In this document: positions 11,041-22,689 of the stretch, piece after piece
Layout: every line of letters starts with the position of its first letter
How positions within the stretch are numbered: the first letter of the stretch is position 1
NCBI RefSeq assembly: GCF_000003195.3
Contig: NC_012871.2
Location: 1,537,997-1,601,996 of the forward strand
Length of the DNA stretch: 64,000 nucleotides
Direction of reading: 5' to 3'
Origin: Sorghum bicolor
Taxonomy: Eukaryota > Streptophyta > Magnoliopsida > Poales > Poaceae
Position numbers and translations under genes: made by a program
Notes under the pieces: model-generated
Seen by the model: only the letters and a program-made list of their open reading frames with translations
Told to the model about the DNA's origin: nothing
Database searches by the model: none

Positions 11041-12840
11041 TAAAGTACCATCGAGAAACCCAGCGATGGAAACGTTACACTCCCCTGCCTCAGCTCCAAA
11101 CCCGCCTCCTCGCGCCACCCTTGAGCCCAGATCCGCTGCCGCTAGCCGCGGCCCCAAATCGCCGAGCGCTTGTTGCCTCACCCCACGGCCATCCTCCTCA
11201 TCCCACTCATCCAGCTAGCAGCACCCCACAGCCACGGAATAAACCTGCCTCCCGCCCAGTAAGCCCGGCACCCCGTGCGTTGCCTCCTCGTCGCCCTATC
11301 CTCAAATGTATCGTCGTGGGGCTAGAAATCCTGCTCGACGCTCTTGCTGCTACTTCCGTCATGGCGAACAAGGCAGATGGCAGGTGTTCGCCTCCCCCTC
11401 AACACCCATTCAGATACTTCATCCACAAAATCTTGCCTCAGGTCCGCAGCAGTGATGCCTGTTTCGGGTGCTCCGACCATAGAGCATTCATCTCATCCCC
11501 TGTAGGCTGCTGCACCATGCATTGATGGTGGCTTTCCTTCCCGTGGGGAGTGGCCCTAGGCAGTTGCTAGTGCAAGTTGATGGCATCGGATGAAGAAGTT
11601 GCTTGGTCCAAAGTATGCCCAAAGCGTTGGTGGCGTCTCCCTGAGTTCAAAGACATGCTGCATTCAACTCCCTCAACCACCAAGGTCAAACCAATGCATT
11701 ACCACTATAGGAAAGAGCTCCAGAGGCGCATGAGAGGTAAATGCTTGAGATGTCTCCCCCCTGGCCACTCCGTGGTGGACTGCCGGGACCCGGTATGGTG
11801 CTTCACCTTTGGCCGCTCGGGGCATAAAAGCAGAGTGTGCAAAGGCAGAGCTTCATCCTCCTAGCAACAAACTCCCTAGCCCTAGATAGCCCCACCAATC
11901 GACGACAACAACTTCCCCCTCTAGGAAGGACCACGATGGCCAGGCCTGGGGACCCCTTTGTTCGCCCTCAGGACACCTGTGTTGTGGCCTTCTCCATCGA
12001 GGACATGGACCATGAGCTGGACCACCTCTCCATGTAGGGCATGGTGGCCTAGCTAGGAGGAAACCGCCCGATGGTGGAGCCAGAAGTCATCAAGAGGCCC
12101 ATCTGTCACGGTTTTCCACTTAGCTTGGAGCATGTCACCATCATCAAGCACTTCCCCGAGGACTTCATCAATTTCAAGCACCGTCACCACCATGATGAGG
12201 CTATGGCTCAGGGGAGTTTCCCCTACCACAACCTCGACATCCACACCAAGCCTTGGTAGTTGGTCATGCACAGCGACACCTACGACCTCAAGTACCGTGT
12301 TTGACTATGCGTAGAGGGCATCCCACCACTTCACGCATGGAACGAGAACATTGCCAAGAGGGCCATCACCAGAGCCTGTGACCTGGACTACGTCGAGGAG
12401 TCATCACTGGACCATGAGGACACCAGGGCTCTCTGCCTTTGGGCATGGACGCACAACCCGTCGAACATCCCAAAGGTAACATGGCTAACCATGTCAAGCA
12501 AGAAACCAGAGTTCCACAGCACCCCACTTGCTCACGATCGTCAGGGCCTCACCTTTAGGGTGCTGGTGCACCTTGACCTGATGGAGGACCCACTGGGAAG
12601 GAATGGAAGTGCTGCACCCCACGACTACATGTGGCACTACAATGTCGTTATACGAGGATGTCACGTGACCGCCTCGACCCTTTGCATGTTGACGTCCACA
12701 ACAACCGTCGTGACAACGAAGACAAAGACGACCGTCGACGTGGGCGCCATGAACATTAGGGCCACAACTGAAGCTCATGCCTCATCTGCAGCCTGTCATG
12801 TGCGCCCAAGGGGCGGGAGAGGGAGTGCTCAGAGTTGAGG
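11041..12840 (+). pseudogene. Dead copy of a grass CCHC zinc-knuckle (DUF4283-like) repeat family
   Basis: The frame at 11577-11864 has two adjacent zinc knuckles, CLRCLPPGHSVVDC (a complete CCHC) and CFTFGRSGHKSRVC (second Cys lost). They follow a basic segment (RMRGK). Further downstream, pieces in shifting plus-strand frames read MARPGDPFVRPQDTCVV, a HAWNENIAKRAI stretch near 12330-12365, and a Trp-rich LCLWAWTHNPSNIPK stretch near 12430-12475. These match the layout of abundant grass proteins related to LINE-type ORF1. Stops and frameshifts break the gene many times. The 10878-11525 Pro-rich open frame before it is not clearly part of the family. No matching reverse transcriptase was found nearby. 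Confidence 0.65.
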
Positions 12841-14583
12841 CATGGTAGCCGCCGGCACTGCAGCCCCGAGCATAGAGAGGTCGCTGTCACCCTCTGGACA
12901 ACACAGCTGCTGACCATGGTACCTACTTCTCTTCCTCGAGTGACTATGTAGGAGACAACCTATAGGATGGTTTGGAGATGCGGCAGAACTTATTCGTGGA
13001 TTTATTGCCACATAAAAGAAATGGATATCGCAGTTTTTTCTGATGATATAACACATTATCTTAAACACATATGGAAAGATCTATACAATAGAGTCTATGA
13101 GTGTGCGATGCCGCGCTGTCCCATAAACTTTGCTTATTTAATTAGATGACTTTAACGTATATATTTAATTTTATAGTATTGTTATCTTATTGTATGATTC
13201 ATGTGTTTTTAGTAGAATAGTTTAGCTATCCCATAGCTCTACCTAATATAAAACAGAAATCTACATCCCGTATCCTCTCCACCGAGCCTTCCTCTTTGCC
13301 ATTCCTCCTACCTGTTGTGTCGCTCGTGCCTCCCACTCTCGTTCCTCTTCCCCGTTCCTCTTGCCCACGGCGGTCTGAGGACATCCTCTTGCGCGCGGCG
13401 GTCGTGCCTTCCTCTCCGTCGGTCGGCGCCCTTCTCCGACGGCCACGGTGGAGCTGCCCCTCTTCCCGGATCGTGGCGGCTGATCCCTTTCTTCCCAGCA
13501 CCAGCGGCGGCGGCACCACTCCTTACCTATTCTCGGCGGCAGCACACTCATCTTCCACGGCTTTCTCCAACGGCCACGGTGGCACAGCGCCACTCTTCCT
13601 GGCGCTCGGTGCAACAGTAACACACGCTCTGCCCGGTTGCTGCTCGGTAATCGGTACTCTCCCCAAGCGCCTACTTCCTCAAACCCCGAGCTCGCGAGCT
13701 CCATAACTATGGCTTGCTATAAACACTGCTTTTACAATGTTAAACCAGTCGATTATAAGTGCTCTGAAATGTCTATGCAGCTTTGACAGATTTTTGGTTA
13801 ATTCTCATTCATATGTATCACTTCAGACATATATGTGACTTAGCTGTAATAATCCTGTAACTTTTGCTTGAGTTATATCACCCCTAGTTTAGATGTTGGA
13901 ACCTTTGCTTGAGTTATATCACCCCTAGTTTAGATGTTGGCTCGCCAATTTCAAATCTGTTGCAATTTGTAAGAAAATTTTGTTCCTCGGTATGTTACTT
14001 TATTATATTAACCCCAGTACTACTCGTTATACCTTATTCCAGATCCACCTGTACAAACTGCTTTCTATAGTCAGTTCCTCACCCATCTGTAGAAATGGTG
14101 ATCTTCTACTGACACTGTAGTGCAGTCAGTTTGGGACAACCCTTAGCTTACAAATCGTTTCAAACCAAGTGCAAAGCATGTTTCACTAGTGGGTGTTCCA
14201 TACACGCCACGCTGCTTGATTACAAATCTTCTAGTTGACAGTTAGGTACAACATCACCCTACATGTGATTTCTCATGCAAATTAACCACCTCTTCAACTT
14301 TTCATATTCAGAAACGTGATTAAGTCAAATAATGATTCTCAAGTCAAACATGAAACCAGCTTTTTCCATCATACCACTAGCTATCGGCCACCACCACGTA
14401 TGTTAATGCCTGTCGACATCTGTTTTGCCCCTATAGTCTCACGCCACACTATCAGATGCCCTCCATGACTTCTCTACCTCTTGTTGCACTCAAAGTCTTC
14501 AAATTGTCTTCTACATAACTTATTTTTATCTTACCTCACAGTTCAGTTGTAATAACATCCGGAACATCTCTTTTTCTATGCAG
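12841..14583. other. Intergenic, no supported gene
   Basis: The stretch at 13230-13706 is pyrimidine- and GC-rich and open in several frames on both strands, but none shows a domain. A 41-bp unit is tandemly duplicated at about 13863-13940. The right part is AT-rich and probably contains the promoter and first leader exon of the paralogue at 14614, with a likely 3' splice site ending at 14583 (TTTTTCTATGCAG). Confidence 0.5.
13863..13940. repeat. 41-bp tandem duplication
   Basis: TTTGCTTGAGTTATATCACC and the following bases to GATGTTGG occur twice in a row with a 41-base period. Confidence 0.85.
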
Positions 14584-14613
14584 CGAAGGGATCCCCATAG
14601 TGCCTGAATCCAA

Positions 14614-15747
14614 ATGGCAGAGATGGTCAGTTCTGCTGTTGTCCAGGAGACAGTTAGCCAAATCGTGTCTTGTTTCGTTCAGAAGAATCAAGAAGAGGAA
14701 TCAAATGTGAATAGAAACTTGGAGAGGCTAGAAATGGCTCACATCAGGCTGGAGGCTGCTCTTGAGACATCTCATAAGTGGCAGGTCACCGATGCATCCT
14801 TGCTGCGTTGGCGAAGGAAGCTTAAGCGTGCTGCCCAAGAGTGCGAGGGCATGCTGCACAAATGCAAGCAGAGCATCCTAGAAGACAAACAGATTCATGA
14901 GGAGGTAAGGAATTCCTCCCTTCCTAACCGGATTGTCCATGCTACCAAGTCATTTATTTTTTCTGTCTTTAACTGCGACAACAACGAGTTGAGCAGATCC
15001 GTTGTTCAAAGATTTGAGTGGTATGCAGATAGTGCTAGTGAATTTCTAAGGTTCGTAGAGCTTGGGGGTACACCATGCCGCAACATGCCCTTTGATCCTC
15101 TTGTTAAGAATCTTCTTGCTGGCAAGGGACTAAACCATAGAATTGTTTGGGGAACTGAGTATCCTTCATTTCAAATATTATTGCTGCCCTACAACAATGC
15201 AGAGCATGGAAAAGAGGCTAGCCTGATATTTATACAGAAAGATGGTACGCCTGATGGTAATATCTGCTATAGCATAATAGTACAACTTTCAGAGAGCACA
15301 GACATAGTTGGGATTGCAATTAAATGTTTGCAGTTGTTCGCACCTCATTTCAACTGTACAATTGAAAACATTAGGAAAGAACTTTATCAACTACCTACTC
15401 AAGACTTCTCATGGCTTCCATCTATTTGTTTATACAAGAAAGAACAGCAGGGCACTCTTCATAGCCTTGGGTCGGTATGGTTTCGCCCAAACCCATTGTG
15501 TTGCAAGCATGGTCATCATGACTTTCAGCATATCAGTAACATAGGGATTGCAGGATTATCAGATGTGCCGCTGGAAGAAGTAATTGAAGTGAATTTGCAG
15601 TTTCAGGTCTCGCTGTCTCTGTACGAGAAACAGAAGACCTCTCTGACTGAAGATGTAATTTCCCTGAAAGATTCTCCATACCAGAACATGTCCAACTGTA
15701 TCACGTCATCCCTGAGCGTCCGCAATGGTGCTAATATACATAGCTAG
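14614..15747 (+). CDS. Rx_N-like domain protein without NB-ARC, paralogue 1, C-terminally truncated
   Basis: This is a 377-aa open frame, while the other five family members have 516-532 aa. Residues 1-90 form the N-terminal helical domain (SSAVVQETVSQIVS, LERLEMAHIRLEAALE, LLRWRRKLKRAAQECEGML), which resembles the Rx_N/CC domain of NLR immune receptors. The family blocks WYADSASEFLRFVELGGTP, LSESTDIVGIAIKCLQLF, LPTQDFSW and WFRPNPLCCK are all present. Similarity stops after SLKDSPYQN. A short unrelated tail (MSNCITSSLSVRNG...) leads to the stop, so the C-terminal FTPHG, MLPKAI and DWI blocks are lost and I see no remnant downstream. It may be expressed as a shorter protein or be a pseudogene. 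A probable leader intron ends at 14583. Function is unknown. Confidence 0.7.
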   Translation: MAEMVSSAVVQETVSQIVSCFVQKNQEEESNVNRNLERLEMAHIRLEAALETSHKWQVTDASLLRWRRKLKRAAQECEGMLHKCKQSILEDKQIHEEVRNSSLPNRIVHATKSFIFSVFNCDNNELSRSVVQRFEWYADSASEFLRFVELGGTPCRNMPFDPLVKNLLAGKGLNHRIVWGTEYPSFQILLLPYNNAEHGKEASLIFIQKDGTPDGNICYSIIVQLSESTDIVGIAIKCLQLFAPHFNCTIENIRKELYQLPTQDFSWLPSICLYKKEQQGTLHSLGSVWFRPNPLCCKHGHHDFQHISNIGIAGLSDVPLEEVIEVNLQFQVSLSLYEKQKTSLTEDVISLKDSPYQNMSNCITSSLSVRNGANIHS

Positions 15748-16204
15748 CTGATGTGGAGGTGAGAGAAAATATCAAAGATTATTTTATATATTTTTTTTTA
15801 TGTACTATTGGACCTACATGTTCATCTTATAGATTCTTGGACTGTGTGAAATAGATCAATTATTTATTTGTCGCTAATGACTACTCTCTCTCCTACTTTT
15901 TTTTTACTATCCACATTATAATAGCTAACCTTAGGGACGCTCTCCTAAATAGCTAGTTTAGGAAGAATTTTATTAGCTATCAAGGAGAGAGATCAAATCG
16001 CTTGCGACTTCAAATAGATAATCTAGTATGATCTCCCATAAATATCTCCCTTTAGCTTAATATAACTCTCCACTGCAGTATTTATTGTTTATAATTTCTA
16101 TATCTTATCTAGCTAGCTATTTACAAATTGTCATGGCGAACGCTGACGCAACGCTCCCTCATCAAGTTTGGATGCATTTTATTGCTCTTTGAACTCCCCA
16201 TCTC

Positions 16205-16435
16205 GTAAACCCTCCGTCCAAAAAAAGGGTTGCTATAAGATTCATGCAGGTTAATTTTTTCTTAAATTTAACTAAATTTATAAAAAATATTATTAGTAAT
16301 ATTTGTATCTCTAAATAAATTTATTATAACAATATATTCAATAATATATCAAAAATATCGATATTATATATATAGTTGAAAATATTTGACTTCTTAAGAA
16401 CTGTGATTGATATTTTTTGTGGGACTTAGGGATGA
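16205..16435. mobile_element. Stowaway-like MITE, weak
   Basis: The left end CCCTCCGTCCAAAAAAAGGG is typical of Stowaway elements. The interior is AT-rich and the right side (TGTGGGACTTAGGGA) is only a poor inverted match, so the element is degraded or the boundary uncertain. Confidence 0.4.
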
Positions 16436-16684
16436 TCTATACACATTTTTCCATCTATCTGGCAAGGGGAGATAACAGAGTACATTTTTCTTTTTTCCAC
16501 ATCATCTCAAAAAGGACCGATACAAAACAAGACCCGTTGTGCCATAGGCAGTGTAGGACTTGGGCTGCCTGGATCCAGCCCACGTAGAAAAAATGGTCTA
16601 TGATGCCACAATGAGCCCAATTTGAGTAGCAATCTACCCCTTACCCTTATAATCGTATACCACCGCCTCTCATATTTTATTTAC

Positions 16685-16950
16685 TATACATTAACAGTAA
16701 CAGATTCAGTGAACAATACACCCGTTAAGTAGAACAGTAACGGGTTCGGTGAACAGTACACCCGTTATGCTCCAGCGAACAGTACGCCTGTTATGCTAAA
16801 TAGTAACAGATCCAACTAACAGTGCGTACCCATTATATTTAACAGTAACTGGCCCAATGAACAGTGCACACCCATTAGTTGCGAATAGTATCGGATCCGT
16901 GAATGGTACAATCCCCGATAGGCGGTACCTGTTAGGTTGTAAATGCTTAT
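16685..16950. repeat. Degenerate tandem repeat, roughly 30-45 bp unit
   Basis: Variants of AACAGTAACGGGTTCGGTGA and CAGTACACCCGTTA recur five or more times with uneven spacing and many substitutions. No coding sense is apparent. Confidence 0.6.
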
Positions 16951-18289
16951 AAATAATACCACAAGTCTCCCACTGTTTCTTAATGGTTGCTACCCAGTGC
17001 AACTGCACGGGGATCCCGGCTAGTTACTATGAAAGTCCTATGTCATTCTTTTTCTTCCAACAAAATGTGTGGAGCTAAAATCGTTTGACTAAAAAAATAT
17101 GGAGCTGAGCTGGATACATGGAGCAAAGGAGATGTTTGGGACTGCTCCACAAACTTCACCATAGAGTAGATCTATAAAAAATAGAGTTTGTGGAACACCT
17201 CTTTAGGTGCTCTCACAATTCCACCCTTAACTTATCCTCGAACACGGTGCATGCAACTGAAACTGTTTGGCTAAAAACATAGAACGGAGCAGTCCCAAAC
17301 ACTCTAAATATCAGGTTATTTTGATTTCTCAGGTTCTTTTGCATAGAATCTGGTATGTTCAGCCCTGTCATGTGCCAATCCTAGATCCACCTAGCATTGC
17401 ACTATATGTGAGATTGCGAGAGAACATATGTCTCCATTCTATTGTTTGGATGTAGTCGGATTCATATCAACCGACATATGTTAGATGGATTAGAGTAGAA
17501 CTTGAATTAAATCTCACTTTATAAAGAGGCTTAGGGAACAAGGGCAACTGAGAACAACACTTTACCTGGACACGTATGGACTTGAGGACGTCTTGTACAG
17601 TCCTAGTGCCATACTAGCTTGGGAGTACGTATACCAGCTATAGCTAATAGTATAGTCTACGTATGTAGACCAGAGATTGGGCTCCTTGCGTGCCCAGGGC
17701 TGGGCCTAAAAAGGCCCAAACTCCTAGGAAAAGACAAGCAAGAGTTGTTGAAGAGACATCTGGAGCTAAATTGAAGACTTCCACGCTGAAGGAGAAAACA
17801 AAAACCAAAATAGCCAAAGCTGCAAAAACCATCCTAGGCGATTTTGACCTAAAGAACATATGCCCGTTGTTTGTTGCGAAAAAAGGAGAAGTGCCCTATG
17901 CATAACTATTTTAGATATACATGTGGATGTGTGCATACTCCAAATGTTTATGAAGTACATATCTGCTGTAGGGTCAAAATTAAAGACTGAGTTCACCTAT
18001 GACAGGTCGCGCACAGAGCTCTGACGAGACACTACCTTGCCTGCGGCGGCCCCCTCCTCCCCCTCCCCCCTTGTGCCGTCGCCATGGCCATGGGCGCCAC
18101 CGCCCCGACCTGGCCTGACCGCCTCATACGTCGATAGAACCCTAGCATTGCTCTCTCGCTGTTCCCACCATCTGACTGGCCTATGCCTAACGTGGAGTTA
18201 GAGAAGAATAGAGGAAGAGGAAGAGTTGAAGAGACACTAGTACAGGGAAGGGCTTTAGCCCCGGGCCGTAAGCGCCTTTAGTCCCGGCT

Positions 18290-18440
18290 ACGGAACCGGG
18301 GCTAAGGTTTCGGGACTAAATGTCCCACCTTTAGTCCCGGTTGGTAACAGCAACCGGGACTAAAAGGTGCGCCAGGGTGTGCCACCTGGCCTCCACTTTT
18401 AGTCCCGGTTGTTGCTACCAACCGAGACTAAAGACTTTTT
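18290..18440. repeat. Left subterminal hairpins of the CACTA element
   Basis: Inverted copies of TTTAGTCCCGGTTG and CAACCGGGACTAAA form hairpins just inside the terminal repeat. Such motifs are the binding sites for the accessory protein in CACTA elements. Confidence 0.8.
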
Positions 18441-18693
18441 TCTTTTTTCTTTTTCTTTTCATTTGGTTTTCCATTTAGGGTTTACAATTATGTTATTGTT
18501 ATTTTCAAATGCGTATTGTTTGCTGGTAGTTTATGGAACGCGCACCTATAATTTATATAATTTAAAGGATTACATATAAATATACTATAAAACACTATAT
18601 ATATATATATAATTATATCTATAGGTCCATAATAAAATATTTACACATATGCTTCACGGACAAAGTATTTACAACATAATTTTTCTCCACCAC

Positions 18694-21600
18694 TCAAGCA
18701 TCGTACAAATGATCATCGTTATTTGGTTTCATTTGCTCCTGAGGGTTGAAGTAGCACTCGCCGCCGGAATCCAGGACTTGGTCATTAAGAAATCCTGCGG
18801 TTGTCTCCTGAATTCCTTTTAGGCGCACCGCATCCAACACCTGCTCCTTCAGCCACATCTCCTTTAATAGACATTAAAGAAAAAAGTTAGAGGTATGAAT
18901 AGGATTTATTAAATAGCAACAAATAAATGAAATATACTTATTATATATACATGTTACATACTTTTAGGTGCTCAAGATTAGTTCTTTTGGCATACACCGT
19001 CATAAACTCGCACACATAGTAGCCACACAAATTGTTGCCCGATGTCTGCCGTAGAACCCACTGAAGTAAGATGGGCTTTGAAAGTGCTGCATTCAACTCT
19101 GGACGGTGTTTCTGCACGAACCCAGCCCAAACCCTAGCAATAAAACGATCATTATTAATTATCCATTACCAAGTTAAAAGAGCAGAATTTAATATATAGA
19201 GATCGGAGTTACCCTTGGATAATATCTATCATTTCTTGGTAATCATCCTGTGGTTTTCTCAATGAGTCATAGATTACCAATTGACATTGCGAGAGATCAA
19301 TGACAATTAGTATCCAATGAAAGCTGCATTTGTGTGCATATGTAGGCAACATTAGTATATATCTTCATATTGATCTGATTAATTAGTTAAATAGAATGTG
19401 CACACGATAACGACACTTACTTAAAGTTGTAGGGAAAGAGTATATATCTTTTATCTTTTTGGTTGATCAAGAACCTCCGTAGATTTCTCTCCGTTTGAGT
19501 TCTCCATAAAACATACGGGGTCTTGTGGTCTTTGAATACAATATTTGGATCCACAAATCCAATCTCCTTGTCATTTCTAACTCTGAGGTCCCTCATCATG
19601 TTTCTGCATATGTATAGCGGGTTTATGTAATTAGTTATATATATACATGATAAGTTACAGAGACATTATTGAAAGGAAGAATCACACAGAAGCAACTCAT
19701 TAGAGATTTGTCAAGAGCGTCCATGTGGCATAGTTGGTGTAGCTTATTAAATTGAACATAAATAATATCATCACCACGGAAGTAATGATAGTTTCTAATT
19801 CAGACACAAATATAGTCATCTGCTTTTCTGACACACGCTTCCATATACCATTTGTTTAGCATGTACATTTGCGTTCCAAGCTTGCTGAGGGCCGCAGGGT
19901 TGTATAAACTCTTGCCATATGTATATTCCTTCTGCCAATGATCAATTTGTGGAGCACTTTCAATTGGTGCCCCCGCTATCATTTGGGCTAAGCTAAGACC
20001 AGTTTTCCGCAAAAAAAATTTCAAGCTCTTCAAATTTTAAATCTGCCGGTATCTGCTGGCCTAGCACGTCAATGTTTGAACCATATTCATTTCCAATGAC
20101 TAGCGGGGGCACTGATTGCTTTGATTGTTCCCCGAGCTGTGCTACACCCTTGCGTGCTCTTTTCTCTTTCTTCTTCTCTTCTTCTATGGATTTTCTTAAA
20201 GTGCGATCATAGTCCGATAAAGATGATGATTCTTTCTGAGCTTCACGCCTCTTTTTTTTCAGCCTCAACCCTTTGTCGTAGATCTTCTGGTCGTAGTAAG
20301 AGGTACGGCTTCTCGGGGTTTCGCTTGGCTTCTCTTTCAGTCTTAAGTTTCTTGAAGAAACTATCCACATCTGATTTTACTGAAGCATTTAGTTCTGCAT
20401 CAGTCATCTCATAGGATAGCTTCTTAGGAATGATAGCTTGTTTCTTTTCGGAGGCTTTCTTTTTTGGCGGCGGGGCGGCCGACACATTTGATTTTGTGGC
20501 CGGCCTCTTCTTTCGTGCTGGAGCCACGTGTGGAGGCGATGGGGCGGCCGGTGGCGGTGTTGGAGCTCGAGGAGGCGGCGTTGGAGCCCTAGGTGGCGTT
20601 GGAGCCCTAGGTGGCGGTGTTGGAGCCTGAGGTGGCGGTGTTGGAGCCCGAGGTGGCGGTGTTGGAGCCCTAGGTGGTGGCGTTGGAGACCGAGGCGATG
20701 CAGCCGTGTCTTGCACTCCCTCGTCATCACCCGCAGCACTATGACATGTCGGTGACCACCTGTGAAAATAAAAGGTATATGAGTAAACCGCTAACTAAGA
20801 GAATGCAAAATAAATTTAGTGAACAAATGTATAGTCAATTTTCATCTGCACCTAGGATTAGATTCATGACGAGGAGGTGGTGGTAGACTACTAGGTGATG
20901 CCCCAGGAATAATGATGTAGCGCTTGCGCCAACAAATAAAAGTCTTCTCTGCTTCTCCTAGAGTCTTCTCTCCATCACCTCCTTCTATCTCAAGCTGCAC
21001 ATTACTGAAGCCTTTGACAACTCTATCCACCGAGACACTAGCATATCCAGGTGGAATTATCGCCCCATGGATTCTTGGTGTCCTCGTAGGGTCGACAGGA
21101 GTTACAACAGCGACAGCAACCATGACTGTGGTAGTCCCTTGTGGAATGTGCAGCTCACATGTTGTCAGAGGCTCAGTGATGTCATCCACCGGAAAGTGCA
21201 GCCCCACGTCGTCTTGAATAGTTGGCATCTCTGTGGAAGCGCAACTATTTTTCAACTGACAGGGGGGGCTAATGTTGACTCTAGGCTGTGATGCAGTTTG
21301 CCCTTGTATAGAACTTACTGCAATCTGCACTTGTCTTTTGATCTCCTCGTTCATTCTCTCTTCAAGCGCTTTCTCTCGCGCTATCGCTTCACGAGCCGCT
21401 TCGCGTGACTCAATCACCGTTGCCTCCAACCTATGCAACCGCTCTGTTTCCTCTTCCTTCTTTCGTTGGCGGCTTCTATAAGTCGGTCTATCTTTAGGGA
21501 AGCCATGCTCCCATGATATCTCCCCATAGCCTCTGGTTCGCCCACCGTGTTCAGCAGTCTCCAGGGCGTATGTCAGCTCATCCTTTTCTCTATTTGGCTG

Positions 21601-22614
21601 CCAGGTGCCGCTTTCAACTAATCCTCTAGCATAGGCCATTCTCTGTCCTACTCTCTCGAGCTTTTCGCCGTACACTATCTTTCCGGTCTCTAGGTCTATG
21701 GTTCCCCCATGACCAAAGAATCAATACTTGGCACGCTCGGGCCAGTGCATTGATTCTGGTTCGATCCCTCTCCCAAGAATCTCCTGTTCCAGCTTTTTCC
21801 ATTTAGGAATAGCAGTCCTGTAGCTACCTGAACCCAAGTGATGGTGGTATTGCTTTTGTTTAGCATTTTCTTGATTCTTGATCATCCGTGTCTGTCCCTC
21901 TTCTGAGTTCTTAAACTCTACGAACTCGTCCCAAAAAGGCCTCAACTTGACGTAGGCCTTGTTGGTGAAATCTGGTGTCCGGCCTTGTGCAACAAAAGTC
22001 TTCTATAATGTCTTCTTCCAAGCCTGAAATTGTTTGGCCATCTTCTGCATAACCCAGATTTTAACCTTCTCCTTCAAAGCTTCATCCTGTGTATCGAGCG
22101 TGAAATGTTGAAGGATATCTTGCCAAATCAATTCCTTGTCACGATCTGAGACAAAACTAATATTAGGGTTATCTTTCCGTTACCTCCATTCACGAGCACT
22201 AACCGGGAGCCTGTCCCTTACAAGGTAGCCACAGTGCGCAACAAATTTTTTAGAATTAGCTCCAAGTACTTGTCCTGTACCCTCATCGAATTCCGACAGA
22301 ATGTACTGACCCTCCAACGGCTTCTTCGGGCCGCGCACTTTTCTACTCTTCTCAGAAGTTGTCGCCAATTTAGAGGGCTACACAAACAAGTATAAATATA
22401 TTAGTATAAATGTCATTTATTTTAATTTCATATATATACATATATACTAGATTGTAGATAGATCTGATCAGGATTGTCTCCCACAAGTTCTTCATAATCG
22501 ACAAAGTACTGACTCCCATCATCTTCGCCTTGGGGATCTGGATTGGCACCGCTGTTGATTAGGTCCATCATTGCATCATCCATGTTGTCATTCGGATTGG
22601 CCATTTCTGCAAAT
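18694..22614 (-). pseudogene. CACTA second gene with Ulp1-like (C48) protease domain, decayed
   Basis: The gene starts at 22614 with MANPNDNMDDAMM and ends in a TGA at 18694-18696 after a C-terminal exon reading GFLNDQVLDSGGECYFNPQ. It has several GT-AG introns; one is 19324-19420, joining YNF to FHWILIV. The middle holds a plant transposon-type domain (YGEISWEHGFPKDRPTY), a coiled coil of Glu/Arg-rich helices, a Pro-rich repeat and a Lys-rich region. The C-terminal part has all C48 protease residues: His in HWILIVID, Asp in VIYDSL, Gln in WVLRQTSG and Cys in NNLCGYYVC. Premature stops occur near 22183, 22005 and 21720, and frameshifts occur at 8-nt homopolymers near 20232-20240 and 20011-20018. 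The full protein is therefore not made from this copy. Confidence 0.85.
20550..20700 (-). repeat. Minisatellite encoding a Pro-rich (TPPPRAP) repeat
   Basis: 18-21-base units such as GGTGGCGGTGTTGGAGCC are repeated about seven times. Read on the minus strand they encode repeated TPPPRAP within the CACTA second gene. Confidence 0.8.
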
Positions 22615-22689
22615 TTAATCAAGTGTTAAAAGTTTTTGACGCGATCAACAAAAATTATTTAGATAGACTAGACTTAGACAATATTCGAT

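Larger units (their letters stand above)
15748..18234. other. Intergenic with small repeats, no supported gene
   Basis: This holds the 3' flank of paralogue 1, a Stowaway-like segment (about 16205-16435) and a degenerate GAACAGTACACCCGTTA repeat (about 16685-16950). A Lys-rich 71-codon open frame at 17690-17905 has no recognisable family. The last ~230 bases flank the CACTA insertion. Confidence 0.45.

Noticed and set aside
13296..13706. 136-codon Pro/Ser/Leu-rich frame
   Set aside because: It is pyrimidine-rich low-complexity sequence, with overlapping frames on the minus strand equally open and no homology pattern recognised.
17690..17905. Lys-rich 71-codon frame
   Set aside because: Composition-biased, not homologous to anything recognised, and without splice or promoter support.
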